Source: Umbelopsis ramanniana AG
Lineage: Eukaryota > Mucoromycota > Umbelopsidomycetes > Umbelopsidales > Umbelopsidaceae
Assembly (NCBI RefSeq): GCF_025399195.1
Contig: NW_026252115.1
Coordinates: forward strand, 186,001 to 250,000
Reading direction: 5' to 3'
DNA length: 64,000 nt
Made by a program: the position numbers and the translations under genes. The notes beneath the pieces were generated by a model, which had not been told where the DNA came from, made no database searches, and saw nothing but the letters and a program-made list of their open reading frames with translations. This document shows, in pieces, positions 1-11,108 of this stretch (the stretch's first letter is position 1; each line of letters starts with the position of its first letter).

Positions 1-970
1 AGGATGCGTAAGTTATTTATGCAAGGGCCATTTTTTGATGTTATGTTCTGAAATACTCACAGGCCTCGAAAACTCGCTTGACGGTTGGGTCAGTGGTCTC
101 AGGCTAAAAAAGGTTCAAAGTCAGAGAAACCGATCAAAGAGCTACAACATGGAGGCCACAAAATGAGACTGCTTACGATGGCAGTGGTTTCGACGTGCTG
201 GAAATAACCACCATTCTTCAAGGCTGCGTGGATGTTTTTGTAGGTAAGGGCCCACTCTTCCTTGCGAAGACCGAGTGCAAAGAACCTATTTGTTTTGTAT
301 GAGATTTACAGGTACAGAATGGAAGGACATCGAATTGAACTTACCTCATTTGAACGAAATCAAACTGACGGTCGTAAGTGAGAGGCTCGAGTAAGTTTCC
401 TTTGTGGAAATGAACGTTGGGAGGATGAATTGCAGTGGGAAAAGTTTCTGCCATGTCCATGCCTTCGAACTCTGAATTAGGAAAATCGGTGGCCATATCC
501 AACACCCAGCTACCAGGACCACATCCCACATCCAAGGCATATATTCCTTTCTCGAAAAGAGGCGCCATCATCTCCTTGTTAAGAATGTTTCTATGCAAGA
601 AGGTTCAGCAAAAATGACATCATGCATGTTCGTATACCAGGTGTGTGTTTAAACTCCAGTAATCATCTCATTAGACGTACCCTTTCAGCTGTTCCTTGAC
701 CACAAAGTGTTGCTATGATGGTACGTTGGCATTAGATTGGAGAAAAAGAAGCTCTAAACTAAAGTGCATTTCGAGATTTACCTGATGAAGTCGATCTTTC
801 TCGAAATCATCCTTCGGTAGGACGTATGTGCTGCTTTCCACATTATGGAACTCCCGGCCGTGCATCACTCGAGAATTCGACTGAGTGGTACTCCGAGAGC
901 TCACAATAGAAGGGGTATCGTCCTTCTTCGACTTCTTTTGAAAGCGTAATGTTGATTTCTTGTTGCCCAT
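1..970 (-). CDS. SAM-dependent methyltransferase, class I (3' end outside the window)
   Basis: The reading starts at the ATG at 970 with a Lys/Ser-rich N-terminus. Exon 1 runs to about 782 (donor GTAAAT), a short exon encodes HFVVKEQLKG, and the exon around 341-567 carries the SAM-binding motif I, LDVGCGPGSWVLDMA, followed by an acidic strand-2 end (FEGMDMAE) and DRQFDFVQMR. A later exon near 175-292 encodes FFALGLRKEEWALTYKNIHAALKNGG in two parts, the usual post-motif region with a GG turn. At least one further exon (about 60-105) continues out of the window. The fold is a Rossmann methyltransferase. The substrate cannot be told; many fungal proteins of this size and layout (LaeA/UMTA-like group) have unknown substrates. 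The gene is cut by the window edge, so length and C-terminus are not known. Confidence 0.8.
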
Positions 971-3900
971 TAGAATAAAGAAAAAAAACGTGCTTCATGT
1001 CCCTGAAGGCAGAAAACTGTAATTCACAAATTATTTGGCCAATCAAGGAGGTGGTAACACTGACACAAAACCAAGCACTCGGAAAGTTGAGTGTTACTCT
1101 GAGACTTCAAAATGTGCTGTTATATTAAAATGATTAAAAAGAAAACTATTCAGTTTCGCGGAGGAAGGAAGTATGGTATTAGAATTAGAAGCATAAAACC
1201 CTTCAATCTGAGCCAGCATGCATTCATAACAACTTGCCTTCTTCATCATATGTCTCCGCTTGTAATTGAAGGTCAACTTTACAAGCGAATACTTTTTTGG
1301 AAGCCAACCATGCTGTTTGCGGTGACGCTGTATACCTTTTTCCCGAGTCCGGAATACATATTCAAACGTAACATCTGCCAATATGTATGTCAATGAGGGT
1401 ATAAAAATGTATTCAGAGTTGCCTCACAGCCTCCTTTCTTAGTCGTGGCCAGTCTGTACCAAAAATTGATTCCTGACTCCCAAGTCTTGAGCCTTGATGG
1501 TTTGCTTTATACCATGGACATTAATTTTGCCAGCTAATTGGTAATGGCCAACATGCAAGAGTGTACTGTAAGGTGTGGTGCTGCTTAGCAGCGAATGTAC
1601 CGCTTAATCAATATCATGAGCTTACAGATGGACAAAGAAAGCAAACTTTTATCAGATTGGGTTGTACGCCTGCACAAAATAGGTTATCCTCGCATCTGCT
1701 GCGTTACCTTTGCCGCGCGGACGCCGTGGCTTATCTTGCATTGGACCGAACGCTCGCTTTTAATGACAATTTGATAAGATAGCGGAATGAGCTACCCAAG
1801 GGTCCCCTTTGATGTTCCGACAACCGAACCAACCGCTATAATAATCATCAATCCCAACATACATCACGCGACTACTGAATGAACTCAAAACGCTCTTAAA
1901 TCTAAATTGTAATGCCTCCGCAGTGTAGCAAGCAAGGCCGAATGAGGCACAATTTTATGTATTTCATTAAGCCACATGGATAATTTTACCCAATGGTTTT
2001 GTGACTGGAAGTGTGCTGGCTGAAGACGGTAGTGCACGGGTGAGCCACCTTCAGCTGTACGAAGAGCGAATGCTGCCTAAAATTGGCGGAATTGCTATGT
2101 AGCATTGTATAAAAACTTTGTCACTACTTGAAGAAGCATTCACGGTCGGAAACCTGATGTTGTCACAATATATCAGTGCTATTTTCCCCACTACGTCTGC
2201 TATTTATAAGAGTGAGTACGTTGAGCCCCTTGTGTTTATGTTGAAGGAACTATGCAACATAATGCTTCTTCTTCTGCTTTTTGCAACAAGATGCTTGCAC
2301 CTGCGTTATACTCATTGTTCCAAAACCACTTCGCTTCCGGAATCACTTTCCTTAAATTACTTAAACACGGCAGGGACGTCCATCAGAGCGAATCAGAGAT
2401 GCGCGAACCTGGACCAAGGTACTCCGACGAATCGCTAGATGATGATAGGATATATCAGGTTGCAGGATAAGCCATGTTCATATTATCTGCGAATATAGAT
2501 AAAATCAATTTTACAAGATGGAAAAAAAAAAATGTAAAAATGAGCCAAGTAGCTGTTAGACAGAGTGGTAGTGATAAAGAACGAAGCATTCATACCGTGA
2601 AGCGTTCAGCAAGATTATCTTCTCACAAGAAGCAGATTGTGATGCCTATGTCTACAAAGGATGCATGGCTTGATCTACTGGACCTAACAGATGAAACCTA
2701 GAAAAGAAAAGACTTTGCACTATGGGTCATTCACATTGCCAAGGAGAGTTTCAAAAAGACGAGTTCGAATATTCCTTCCACAGTGTGATTGTAGCTTCAA
2801 TGGCATACTATCTGAGCACGAGCTACTATTGTAGAAGTTCGAGTATCGGCAGCATTAGGTAATTAAGCTTCTTCAGGTAATGCCCTTCTGTGCTGTTCCA
2901 CAGTTTGCATCTGTTAAATTGATACATAATAGCGATACTTTCCAATAAGCCTTTAGCTTTTTTAGCCGAGAATGCTGCCGCAAGTTATATGGTGGATTGA
3001 AAGTGTAAAATACATACCGCTTTTCTTTACACTTTATGGCTGCTTGCTGATACCTCATCATTGCTTTGCTGGCCATCTTCGTACTTTAATTATACACTTC
3101 TTACGACAGCTTTTCAAACGCAATGTTTGTGTTTCTACGTCATCCATTTTCTCAGTGCTGAGAGCTCGACTATTTCTCACACATCTAATAAGAAAACGAC
3201 AACTTTTGATCGCAATCCCTCTTAAATACCAAGAAATTGCCTTATATCCGTCACTCCCGTCCGTTGCTGCTAGAAGACACCGAGCTTTGAGTCAAGGAGC
3301 AGATCACGTGACCAAGGTGGTTGAAAAATGCAAAAAAAAAAGTGGGGCCATTATCATTTCCGGCCACATTTCATAGATTTGATCGGCATCGATCTAATAA
3401 CCTGTCAAGTGCGTTAGGTTGTTCTTAAGCATCTCGCTGGCCAGCCCCACTTAAAATGACTGGAATCCCTTGATAACTACCCATAATTTTCCCCACTGAT
3501 CGCATTTTTCTCCACACCTACTGAATGAAAAGTCGATCTGTCTCTCGCAAACTATACCCCTCTCCACTACGCGTCTATCCTTACAACGAATAGTGTGTAA
3601 ACCTCTGGGGCAGGAATAAATTGAGATATAGACACATCAAAGCTATAGGAAAAGCTGGTGTAACAGAGTGGTAGAGTGCACAGACCAAATACACCAAAAA
3701 TGTGGGGAAGCCAGAGTAGTTCCTATCGTACAGGGGGTGTTTACAGGTCCTAAAGGCTAGAAACAAACAAAGCTACACCATTTTATATAAATTTCAAGTG
3801 GTTTAGACTGCAATAGTATAATGTTTGCGCTAGTGTGGCTCAGTGTCGAGCGCATACAAGCGATGAATACGACCTAAAATAAAGGAATAGCATATGCTTA

Positions 3901-5212
3901 TTAGGAGAGGCATTTGATTTCCATTTAAACTACTCCGTTTTTAATTTCTTAAGCCAAGGTAGCGCCAAAAAAGCTATTTTCAAATAGATCATCATTTAAG
4001 AAATGCATTATCATCGTCGTTACCGCCGTTTCCTGGACAATTTGGATGGCACTGCCGACAACCCACATAGATGTACTGTGGAGTTGAGACGGAGCCGAAA
4101 ACTATGTGACATAAGTTTGTCACGTTCTTACTGCAGCTAAATATGATTTGTTCATGCTTGTACATGCCAATGCCAGCACTAAAGTTCAATTGGTGCTGAT
4201 CAGTGCAAGCTGAGGCTGGAATTGTATGAATGAAGCAGTAAATCACATTGAGACTTTGCAGAATCAGATGGAATAAGATCTTAAACAACATACAGGTTAG
4301 CTAGTACCGTTCTTGTTAATCTGTGCATGCTGAAGTCCTAATCTCTGCTGCTTTGCTGCCACCATCTTGGTACATGTTTCTTTAACAAGGTAGAGCATCC
4401 AGCTTCAGTACTACATTCTGCACCCGACACCTGCAGGCGAGTGTAAAAGTGACTGATGAAAATTGTGCCTGGGAACATTTGCTGAAGAAAGCGGGAAGCC
4501 CAGGTGGGCATTTAAATTAAAATACCCGGGGAAGTGTGGAGGTACCAATTTAAGTGGGGTTGCCTTGTGTAAACCAGTAGGCTTTTTAAAGAGTTTATTT
4601 TCAAGAGAACAATAAGAAAGCGAAGGCAGTAAAAAAGTGCAATCCAATGATACCAACATTAGTTTTTAAATTTAACTTACTTACCTATGGGAGGCTTCCA
4701 AGTTGTAGTCATAAAACCATGATTTCACAAGGCTATAAGTGTAACCAGACAAAGCATGATCGAATTCATACTCATTTTATCTGTTGTACGTACTGATCTC
4801 AGGCTGATTTTATTGTGCCATTGCCAACAAAACGATATCACAACATGACCAAGGCTAGTATTCAGCTTATGCATTATTAACCTGTCAATGATCGTTTGAA
4901 AATAATACGTTTTGCTTCATATTCTCGCAACAGTAGCATATTTCGGAAAGCAAACGTTACAGTGATCCTGGTGTAACGGCCGTATTCCCGCATTACACCG
5001 CAGCACAGGGGGTTGAAAATGTGGAGACGGGATAGACCATTCGTATGTTAGTCTCGCGGGATTGGATCGCATGGGAAACAGCCGTATGAGACGGAAAAAT
5101 GGAGAAAAGTACAGTGTGACATAAATCAAGGCCGTTGTAGCGATTTACCAGGCGAGCCAAAAAGTATAAATGTGGCCATATCGAGATACTGATTCTACCA
5201 TTCAACAAAGGC
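971..5212. other. Gene-poor 4.2-kb stretch
   Basis: I see no convincing multi-exon gene here. Open frames are short, overlap on both strands (for example 1094-1396) and lack recognisable domains. A frame at 2540-2701 starts ATG AGC CAA and gives 53 basic residues, but nothing supports it as a gene. One candidate small secreted protein (3992-4291, minus) is listed separately. The palindrome TCACGTGA at 3304-3311 is an E-box-like site with no clear target gene nearby. Confidence 0.5.
3992..4291 (-). CDS. Candidate small secreted cysteine-rich protein (99 aa)
   Basis: A single open frame begins with an ATG at 4291. The first 28 residues are hydrophobic with a small-residue end (IPASA before CTDQ), as in a signal peptide. 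The remaining about 70 residues contain six cysteines (in CTDQ, SCSK, LCHI, GCRQ, QCHP, NCPG) and end in an Asn/Asp-rich tail. Six cysteines in a short secreted protein would suit three disulfides. I do not recognise a family. No TATA box or neighbouring partner supports it, and an unbroken frame of this length can occur by chance, so it remains a candidate. It is not obviously related to the eight-cysteine family at 34-47 kb, which lacks a signal peptide. Confidence 0.3.
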   Translation of the reverse strand: MLFKILFHLILQSLNVIYCFIHTIPASACTDQHQLNFSAGIGMYKHEQIIFSCSKNVTNLCHIVFGSVSTPQYIYVGCRQCHPNCPGNGGNDDDNAFLK

Positions 5213-8200
5213 ATGACTAAATTAATCAATCTCTTGCTACAAGGGATCCTTCTCTTTAGTGCTTTGGTGTCTGCCGTGCCGACTGTACCTATACAGTTGA
5301 ATTACTATAACTACACAAATAATGTCCTCTCTGGTCAAATTTACGTAAGTGCCGAACCCGAATATTCATAGATCATATCCATTGTAAAAGCCATTGACAC
5401 CAAAATTCTTCATAGGTCCAAAATATAGCTTACCAGAAGGTTGTGACACTCTATTACTCTTCCTCTAGCGATGTGTGGAACATTGCTGGAGATTCCATTA
5501 GCGCCGCTTACCAAGGTGCAATCTCAGGAACGAACTATGAATTCTGGAATTTCAGTTCGACCATTGGCAGTTCTGGCATCGAGCATTTCTACCTCAAGGT
5601 AAGTAAGCTTGGAGCGTTTGAGCCATCAATACAACTTTGAAAGAAACTCATTGCAAATTGCGGTTGTGGAATGCAGTACGATGTCAGCGGAACAAGTTAT
5701 TATGACAACAATGGCAGTCAAAATTACCTTGTGACTACCACCACAACTTCTTCAACCACAACCACCAAAGCTAGTAGCACCACCACTACTACAGCCTCTA
5801 AGAGTACCTCTGCTACTACCACAACCTCAACTACTACTACTACAACAACAAGTGCTATTGTTGCCACAACAACCACCGCTACTACCACATGTAAGAATAT
5901 CTTCAACGTCAGCGACTGTCATTTTGTAAAAATAAATGCATATTCTCTAACAATTATTGCTAGCGTCCAAAACAACTACTACCAAGTCAAGTGCATCCAC
6001 TGGTACCAGCTCATGTAGTGTACCAGCACCTGCACCTACTACTGAACTTACTCCATGCTCAACATGGAACTTGGACAGCTGCAATGGTTCTCAAACTTCC
6101 TACAATAGCACAGGCTATGATGATCGAAAGTGGCAAACGCCTGGCAAAGGAAGCTCCGATTACGTCTCAAGCTTCCAGGATTACCGTGAACTTACTGGTT
6201 ATGCTGATGTTACATATAACTCTGCTCGAACAAGTGCTACTGTAACGGTCAATGCCTTTGCTCGTACTTGTAATTCCATTCTCTATAGTTTTGGAGGTGC
6301 TACTGCCACATCAAGCAACACCTACAGTGTGCCAGCGGGATTTACAGGCACCCTAAGCGTTGTAGCTACTATACCAGCACTCAATGCTACACTAACCTTG
6401 GATCGTAAGTACTTGTATTAATGACCATACAGACTTCAGCGAGTGATTAACGAGTGCTTATAGCACTGTACTTTATTTGGGACAAGCAGTCGGTGAATGT
6501 CTCGGCAACCAACAATGGTCAAAAAGTAGCTATTGTAGAGCTATTTGGATGGCCATACAACGACGTTGGAAAGGAATGTGTCTTTCTCGGAAAGGCTGGC
6601 TGGAGTGGTGTCCGCATCTGGCCTGCAATGGGTAACAAGATTCGTTCTATTTGTTTACGTTCACTTTTTATGAAAACATTAACACCGATCTTTTTCATTG
6701 CTTTATAGAACATCTGATAACCGATTATTATTATGAAACTGATGGCCAGTACAATCCGTAAGTGTCTTACAACCTATGAAACTGCGTTTGGTGCATTAGA
6801 AACTAATATGTGTGCTTCGCCTTCAGTTGGTATTTCCTGTATCAGCCTGTATCATATCGTTTGACCAAAAATCGTATGGGTACAAGAGACGAACTCAGAG
6901 CTATGATAAACACGTGCCGCAGCAATGGTGTTCGTGTTTATGCAGGCAAGTGAATAAGGTGGATGGTGAACTTTTTTTTACAGTTGATTCTGACTCCCTA
7001 CATTAGATGCTGTCATTAATCATATGACTGGTGGTGTAAGTTGTTGAACCTGCAATGACCATTCTTTAAGAGTCAGTGTATCTCATATGTCTTTTACAAC
7101 AGGGAAATGATATTCAATTGCATCGAACATCAAGCGGAAGCTCATGCACGTATTGGAGTGGACACAACACCACGGTTGGAAGTCCAGCTTATACTCATGA
7201 TTTTACTTATACACCAAACAAGCAAACTGGAGCGAGACCAGCTCTAGAATTCCCAGGTATGGTTTGCAAATCTGTATGAAACGCATATCTACCGCTTGCT
7301 AATTCATCGAATCAGCGGTTCCTTATGGACCAACCGATTTTCATTGCGAACGATCTCTCAACTCTTGGAGTGACCCATCTGACTTGAATTATGGGTAAGC
7401 AAAATGTTCGAAACAATGAATGAGATAAAGAGGTTACTAATTGTCTCTTCGCATAGCTGGCTTGTTGGTCTGACAGATCTCAACACAGAGTCTGATTATG
7501 TTAGAAACAGAATTGCAACACATCTTGTAGATCTCCTGAGCATCGGATTCTCTGGTTTCCGTGTAGATTCAGCAAAGCATATCTCTCCAGATAACCTTGC
7601 TGCCATATTTAGCAAAGTTCGTCAACGCCTTGGAGGATCTTTCCCAGATGAATTTATTACATGGCTGGAAGTGCTTATGGGTGGTGAGAAGGATTTGCTC
7701 GCTTGCCAGTCATCTTCTTACAATTACTACACGTATTTGAATCAAGTATTGGCGTCCAACGGTATATCCGACACAGATATTCAGAAAATCAAAATTTGGA
7801 GCAGCGATTACCCCAAGGAGTTCCCCATTTGTGGATCTTGGATATTGCCGCCTACCAGATTTGTAATTCAAAATGATGATCATGACCAACAAACGTCAGG
7901 GTCCTCTTCTAGGGACATGGGAAGTGAGGGGTCTGTTCTTATTGGTAAGTGACAATTGATGACGCGTAGTACAGATGGAAAGGTATTCTAAAAAGGTTCC
8001 TTTTTAAACAGTTGCCAAAGACGTCGCCGCACACAGAGCCTTCGAAGTGGAGTTGTTTACCCGTACAGATGGCAACTGGACTGTTAGAAACGTTCTCTCT
8101 AGCTATTCGTTCATGAACAATGGAGCTTCTGGATTCCCTGACGGTCTTTCTGATTGCTCAACCTACGTAGGAACTGCTGCTAAGAGCGGATGCCTGTCCA

Positions 8201-8458
8201 TGGCCTATGCTCCTGCATATGTTGCAGATTCCTGCGGATACTCAGTTGTTGTAAATGGAACATGGCAGCAAGGAGCTTACACGTAAGGGATTGCTATCTT
8301 AATGTTATCTTAGATTAAATGCAAGGAATCCTAATGAGATCTTCGTCGATTACAGCCGTGTTCATCGCGATATGTCCATCATAAATGCTATGAGAGGCTG
8401 GATGGGCTATGCCACTACAACCGCAACGGCATTGGGATTGCCTTCCACCTGCACATAA
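5213..8458 (+). CDS. Secreted alpha-amylase: CBM21-type starch-binding module, Thr/Ser linker, GH13 domain
   Basis: The ATG at 5213 opens a signal peptide (MTKLINLLLQGILLFSALVS, then AVPT). Exon 1 ends at 5344 and exon 2 starts at 5416. The first domain, with LYYSSSSDVWN and YEFWNFSS, resembles the CBM21 starch-binding module placed N-terminally in Rhizopus-type amylolytic enzymes. A (Thr/Ser)n linker (about 5731-6025, interrupted by an intron) leads to a Cys-containing segment (CSTWNLDSCNGS) and then the GH13 barrel. The four GH13 regions are visible: DAVINHMTG (region I), GFRVDSAKH with the nucleophile Asp (II), FITWLEVLMGG with the acid/base Glu (III) and QNDDHDQQ (IV). At least ten introns interrupt it. 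It should endo-hydrolyse starch outside the cell and supply maltooligosaccharides to the permease and maltase that follow. Its 3' end converges with the permease gene, 365 bp apart. Confidence 0.88.
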
Positions 8459-8822
8459 TCCCTTTTTTCTACGCAGGAAGTAGCAAAGATCAACCTCATC
8501 TATATTGTGGTTAATGATTTATAGTGGATATGAACAGTTATAATAAAATTATGCCTATTATTACTGACCTTTTTGTTTCTGTTTATGGGTTGAATCGAGA
8601 TTATTGACCCCGCAGGTTAAAGGAACACGGACGGCTGCTAGTTTTTGGACATCTGATGCGAGTTGTTCCTTGCCCGCCCCTTTTCATTTCTCTTTGTGAA
8701 AACCAAGAGCACATGCACACGGCTCAATAATATATCAAATCGTATTTATTTACTTAATTTTACAAAGGTAGCAAGCATCTCATATCATAACAATCCAAGT
8801 GGATATCGTATCGAGCACCGGT
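8459..8822. other. Convergent 3' intergenic region
   Basis: This is a 364-bp spacer between two converging genes. It is AT-rich in its first part (AATAAAATTATG near 8541), compatible with a polyadenylation region. I see no gene. Confidence 0.5.
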
Positions 8823-10442
8823 TTACTCTGGGATATCTTCCACGACGTACTTCTTGAATGCCCTAGCATCCACCTTGTTCTCAAACATAATGTCGAGCTC
8901 CTCGTATGTGCGACCTTTTGGTTCAGGTAGTCGATAGTAGGTCCACACTGTGCACAGGAAACAGAGTCCACCCCAGAAAAATCCAACCTTGCCTTTCCAG
9001 TTCAGAGCTGTTGGATTCAGCATATACGGTGTGGCCGCTCCAAATATGATGTAGAATAGGTTGTAAGTGTTTCTAGCCAAGCTGATGGTTTTACCTCGAA
9101 GTCTTGTAGATGATGTTTCACTAACCAGAGCAAAACAGACCGGTCCAACAGATAAATCGTAGGCAAAGACGAAGAGTAATAGCACCACCGATGATGCCCA
9201 GGGAATAGCGCTATTGGTACCTGGTATGACGGCTAATATACCAATGAGAAATAGCATAGTATTCATAAACACTAACCCTCCAAGGTATATGGTTCGACGT
9301 CCAAAGTGGGCCAGAAGAACCCAGGCAAGTATCGTGCCGATGAAGCCAAATCCATATTGGCTGACACCTAGTGCGTATGCGCTGGAAGTATCCAAGCCTG
9401 CTTGCTCAAAGAAATAAGTGGCATATCCCATGATCGGACTGCCACAGAGGGTTTGAATTGCCCATACGCAACAGCAGATTTCAGTTCTTCGAAGGTTGGA
9501 TCCTCTGAAACAGTCTTTGTAGGAGGTACCTTTGGTGATTTCGGTTTCGTAGTGGTTTGTGCGTACCATCTCGGCTACCATTCTTTCGTTCTCCTCAACC
9601 GACAATATTGAAAGGCGGTTCAAAGATTTTTTGGCATCCTCTCTACGATCTTGTCGCACTAGCCACCAAGGTGACTCTGGAGCAAAACAGAGGGCGCAGA
9701 AAAGAGGTACTGGCCATACCCACTGTATTGCAAAGGGAAGCTTATATGCCCATTCATCATTGCGACCTTGCAGACTATCCAATACTCCAGATGCAATAAG
9801 CTGTCCTGTTACCCAACATAGATTGACATAGGTTGTAAGGTATCCACGAAGTGCTACTGGACAGACCTCTGACGCATAGGCTGGAGCTAGGGTGCTAAAT
9901 ACACCCCAAGGTATGCCACATAGAACTTCACCAACGAATAGGACAGGCGCTGTGGTTGAGAAGAATGGCACGAAAATGCACATGGTAATAGTGGCGAGTG
10001 AAATTAGCATCATTCGTTTGTGTCCAAGTCTCTCCGTCATGATGCCATTGATGAAGACTCCAATCACTACGCCGATGTTCGTACCCATTGATAGAGCCGT
10101 TTGCCATGCAGCGGAGATTTCATATCCATCTCCATACGGTTGACCGAACTGCTTCTGGAATGCTGGAAATCCATAGAGCGCGCCAAGTAGCGCAGTATCA
10201 TAACCTTCCATAATGACGGCAGCCGATACAATTAGTGACCAGCCAACAGCTTTCTTGTATAACCGAAAGGCTTCCCATCCGGTCATGGTATGTTCGGAGT
10301 CTGTTGTTGCCACCATGGCTTTGACGGCGGTGTCGTTCCAGTCCTTTGATTTTTCGTCATGCGTATATGATGGAAGGGTTTCCTGGTGCACAACCTCTTT
10401 GTCGCCATTTAGCGATTCGGCATCTTGTATGGAAACAGTCAT
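8823..10442 (-). CDS. MFS sugar porter, alpha-glucoside (maltose) permease-like
   Basis: A single-exon frame of 539 aa starts at the ATG at 10442 (MTVSIQDAESLNGDKEVVHQ). The frame stays open to 10574, but the upstream part is basic and Cys-rich and looks like leader sequence. After a hydrophilic N-terminus of about 75 residues come twelve expected membrane segments. Sugar-porter marks are MEGYDTALLGALYG in TM1, GHKRM between TM2 and TM3, PESPWWLVR after TM6 (PESPR type), GRRTIYLGG between TM8 and TM9, and PEPKGRTYEELD after TM12 (PETKGR type). The pattern fits the fungal alpha-glucoside:H+ symporter group at the plasma membrane. It lies head-to-head with a cytosolic maltase and next to a secreted amylase, so maltose or maltooligosaccharides are the likely substrates. 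Confidence 0.88.
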   Translation of the reverse strand: MTVSIQDAESLNGDKEVVHQETLPSYTHDEKSKDWNDTAVKAMVATTDSEHTMTGWEAFRLYKKAVGWSLIVSAAVIMEGYDTALLGALYGFPAFQKQFGQPYGDGYEISAAWQTALSMGTNIGVVIGVFINGIMTERLGHKRMMLISLATITMCIFVPFFSTTAPVLFVGEVLCGIPWGVFSTLAPAYASEVCPVALRGYLTTYVNLCWVTGQLIASGVLDSLQGRNDEWAYKLPFAIQWVWPVPLFCALCFAPESPWWLVRQDRREDAKKSLNRLSILSVEENERMVAEMVRTNHYETEITKGTSYKDCFRGSNLRRTEICCCVWAIQTLCGSPIMGYATYFFEQAGLDTSSAYALGVSQYGFGFIGTILAWVLLAHFGRRTIYLGGLVFMNTMLFLIGILAVIPGTNSAIPWASSVVLLLFVFAYDLSVGPVCFALVSETSSTRLRGKTISLARNTYNLFYIIFGAATPYMLNPTALNWKGKVGFFWGGLCFLCTVWTYYRLPEPKGRTYEELDIMFENKVDARAFKKYVVEDIPE

Positions 10443-11108
10443 AGAGAAAGGAAGTTTATGGCCGAAATTATAACAAGTCTTAAAGTGGCACTCTTTAAAG
10501 CAAACCGAAATGTGTAGCCGCTCTCTCAATGGGCCCCAAAAAAATGCTGGATAGTGACCAATGAAGTGACGCATCGGCGCTGCATCGGCTATTCTTCAGA
10601 AATATAAGTTGTTATTTTTTTCAGTAGCGATTTGGCTCTCGCCTCAAGGGCTAAAAGATTAAAATCTGCGTCATATACATGGATGGTTTTCAAAGGAGTT
10701 TGAGCACAGAGTAGCACAGTCAAAATGTCCGGTCGTCGGTTGAGTGCTGACTTCATTGTTTATCGTCAGATCACATATCATTCAATAACAAAACGTACAG
10801 AAATGACGGATATCGCAAACAATTCCTCCTCAATACTTTTGTCAGGTGTAAGGCATTTTTCGATATTTAGGGGCTCTGCTGCTGATAACGTAACTTAATG
10901 TGCCTTGGGCCATTTCTCTTCGAGTTGCATGCTTGAAGGCGCAAAAGCTTAATCGCTCACATTAAGCTTTGCTCAAGCGGGGTTCCCACAGAGACCGACC
11001 GAATTTACACCGATGGCGGACCTACTTCGACTATCTACCGTACATATATAATTGGGACGAAGAAGATTATACCGTCGTCGCTTTACCGGAAAATACATAC
11101 CCTGCACC
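10443..11108. promoter_or_regulatory. Shared divergent promoter of permease and maltase
   Basis: This 666-bp region separates the start codons of two divergent genes that act in one pathway. A TATA-like sequence (CATATATAATTGGG, from about 11043) lies some 60 bp before the maltase ATG. Coordinated induction by maltose or starch is inferred from the layout; I could not assign a transcription-factor site. Confidence 0.55.

Noticed and set aside
1094-1396. Overlapping 94- and 99-codon frames on both strands
   Set aside because: Neither has a domain, signal peptide or paralog, and mutual overlap makes at least one spurious.
3304-3311. TCACGTGA palindrome (E-box)
   Set aside because: An 8-base site recurs by chance at this scale and no convincing gene start is nearby.
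5724-5906. Minus-strand frame made mostly of Val
   Set aside because: Complement of the Thr/Ser linker codons (ACC/ACT) of the amylase.
10443-10574. 44-residue N-terminal extension of the permease
   Set aside because: Cys/His/Arg-rich sequence unlike any permease N-terminus; MTVSIQDAES at 10442 fits the family.
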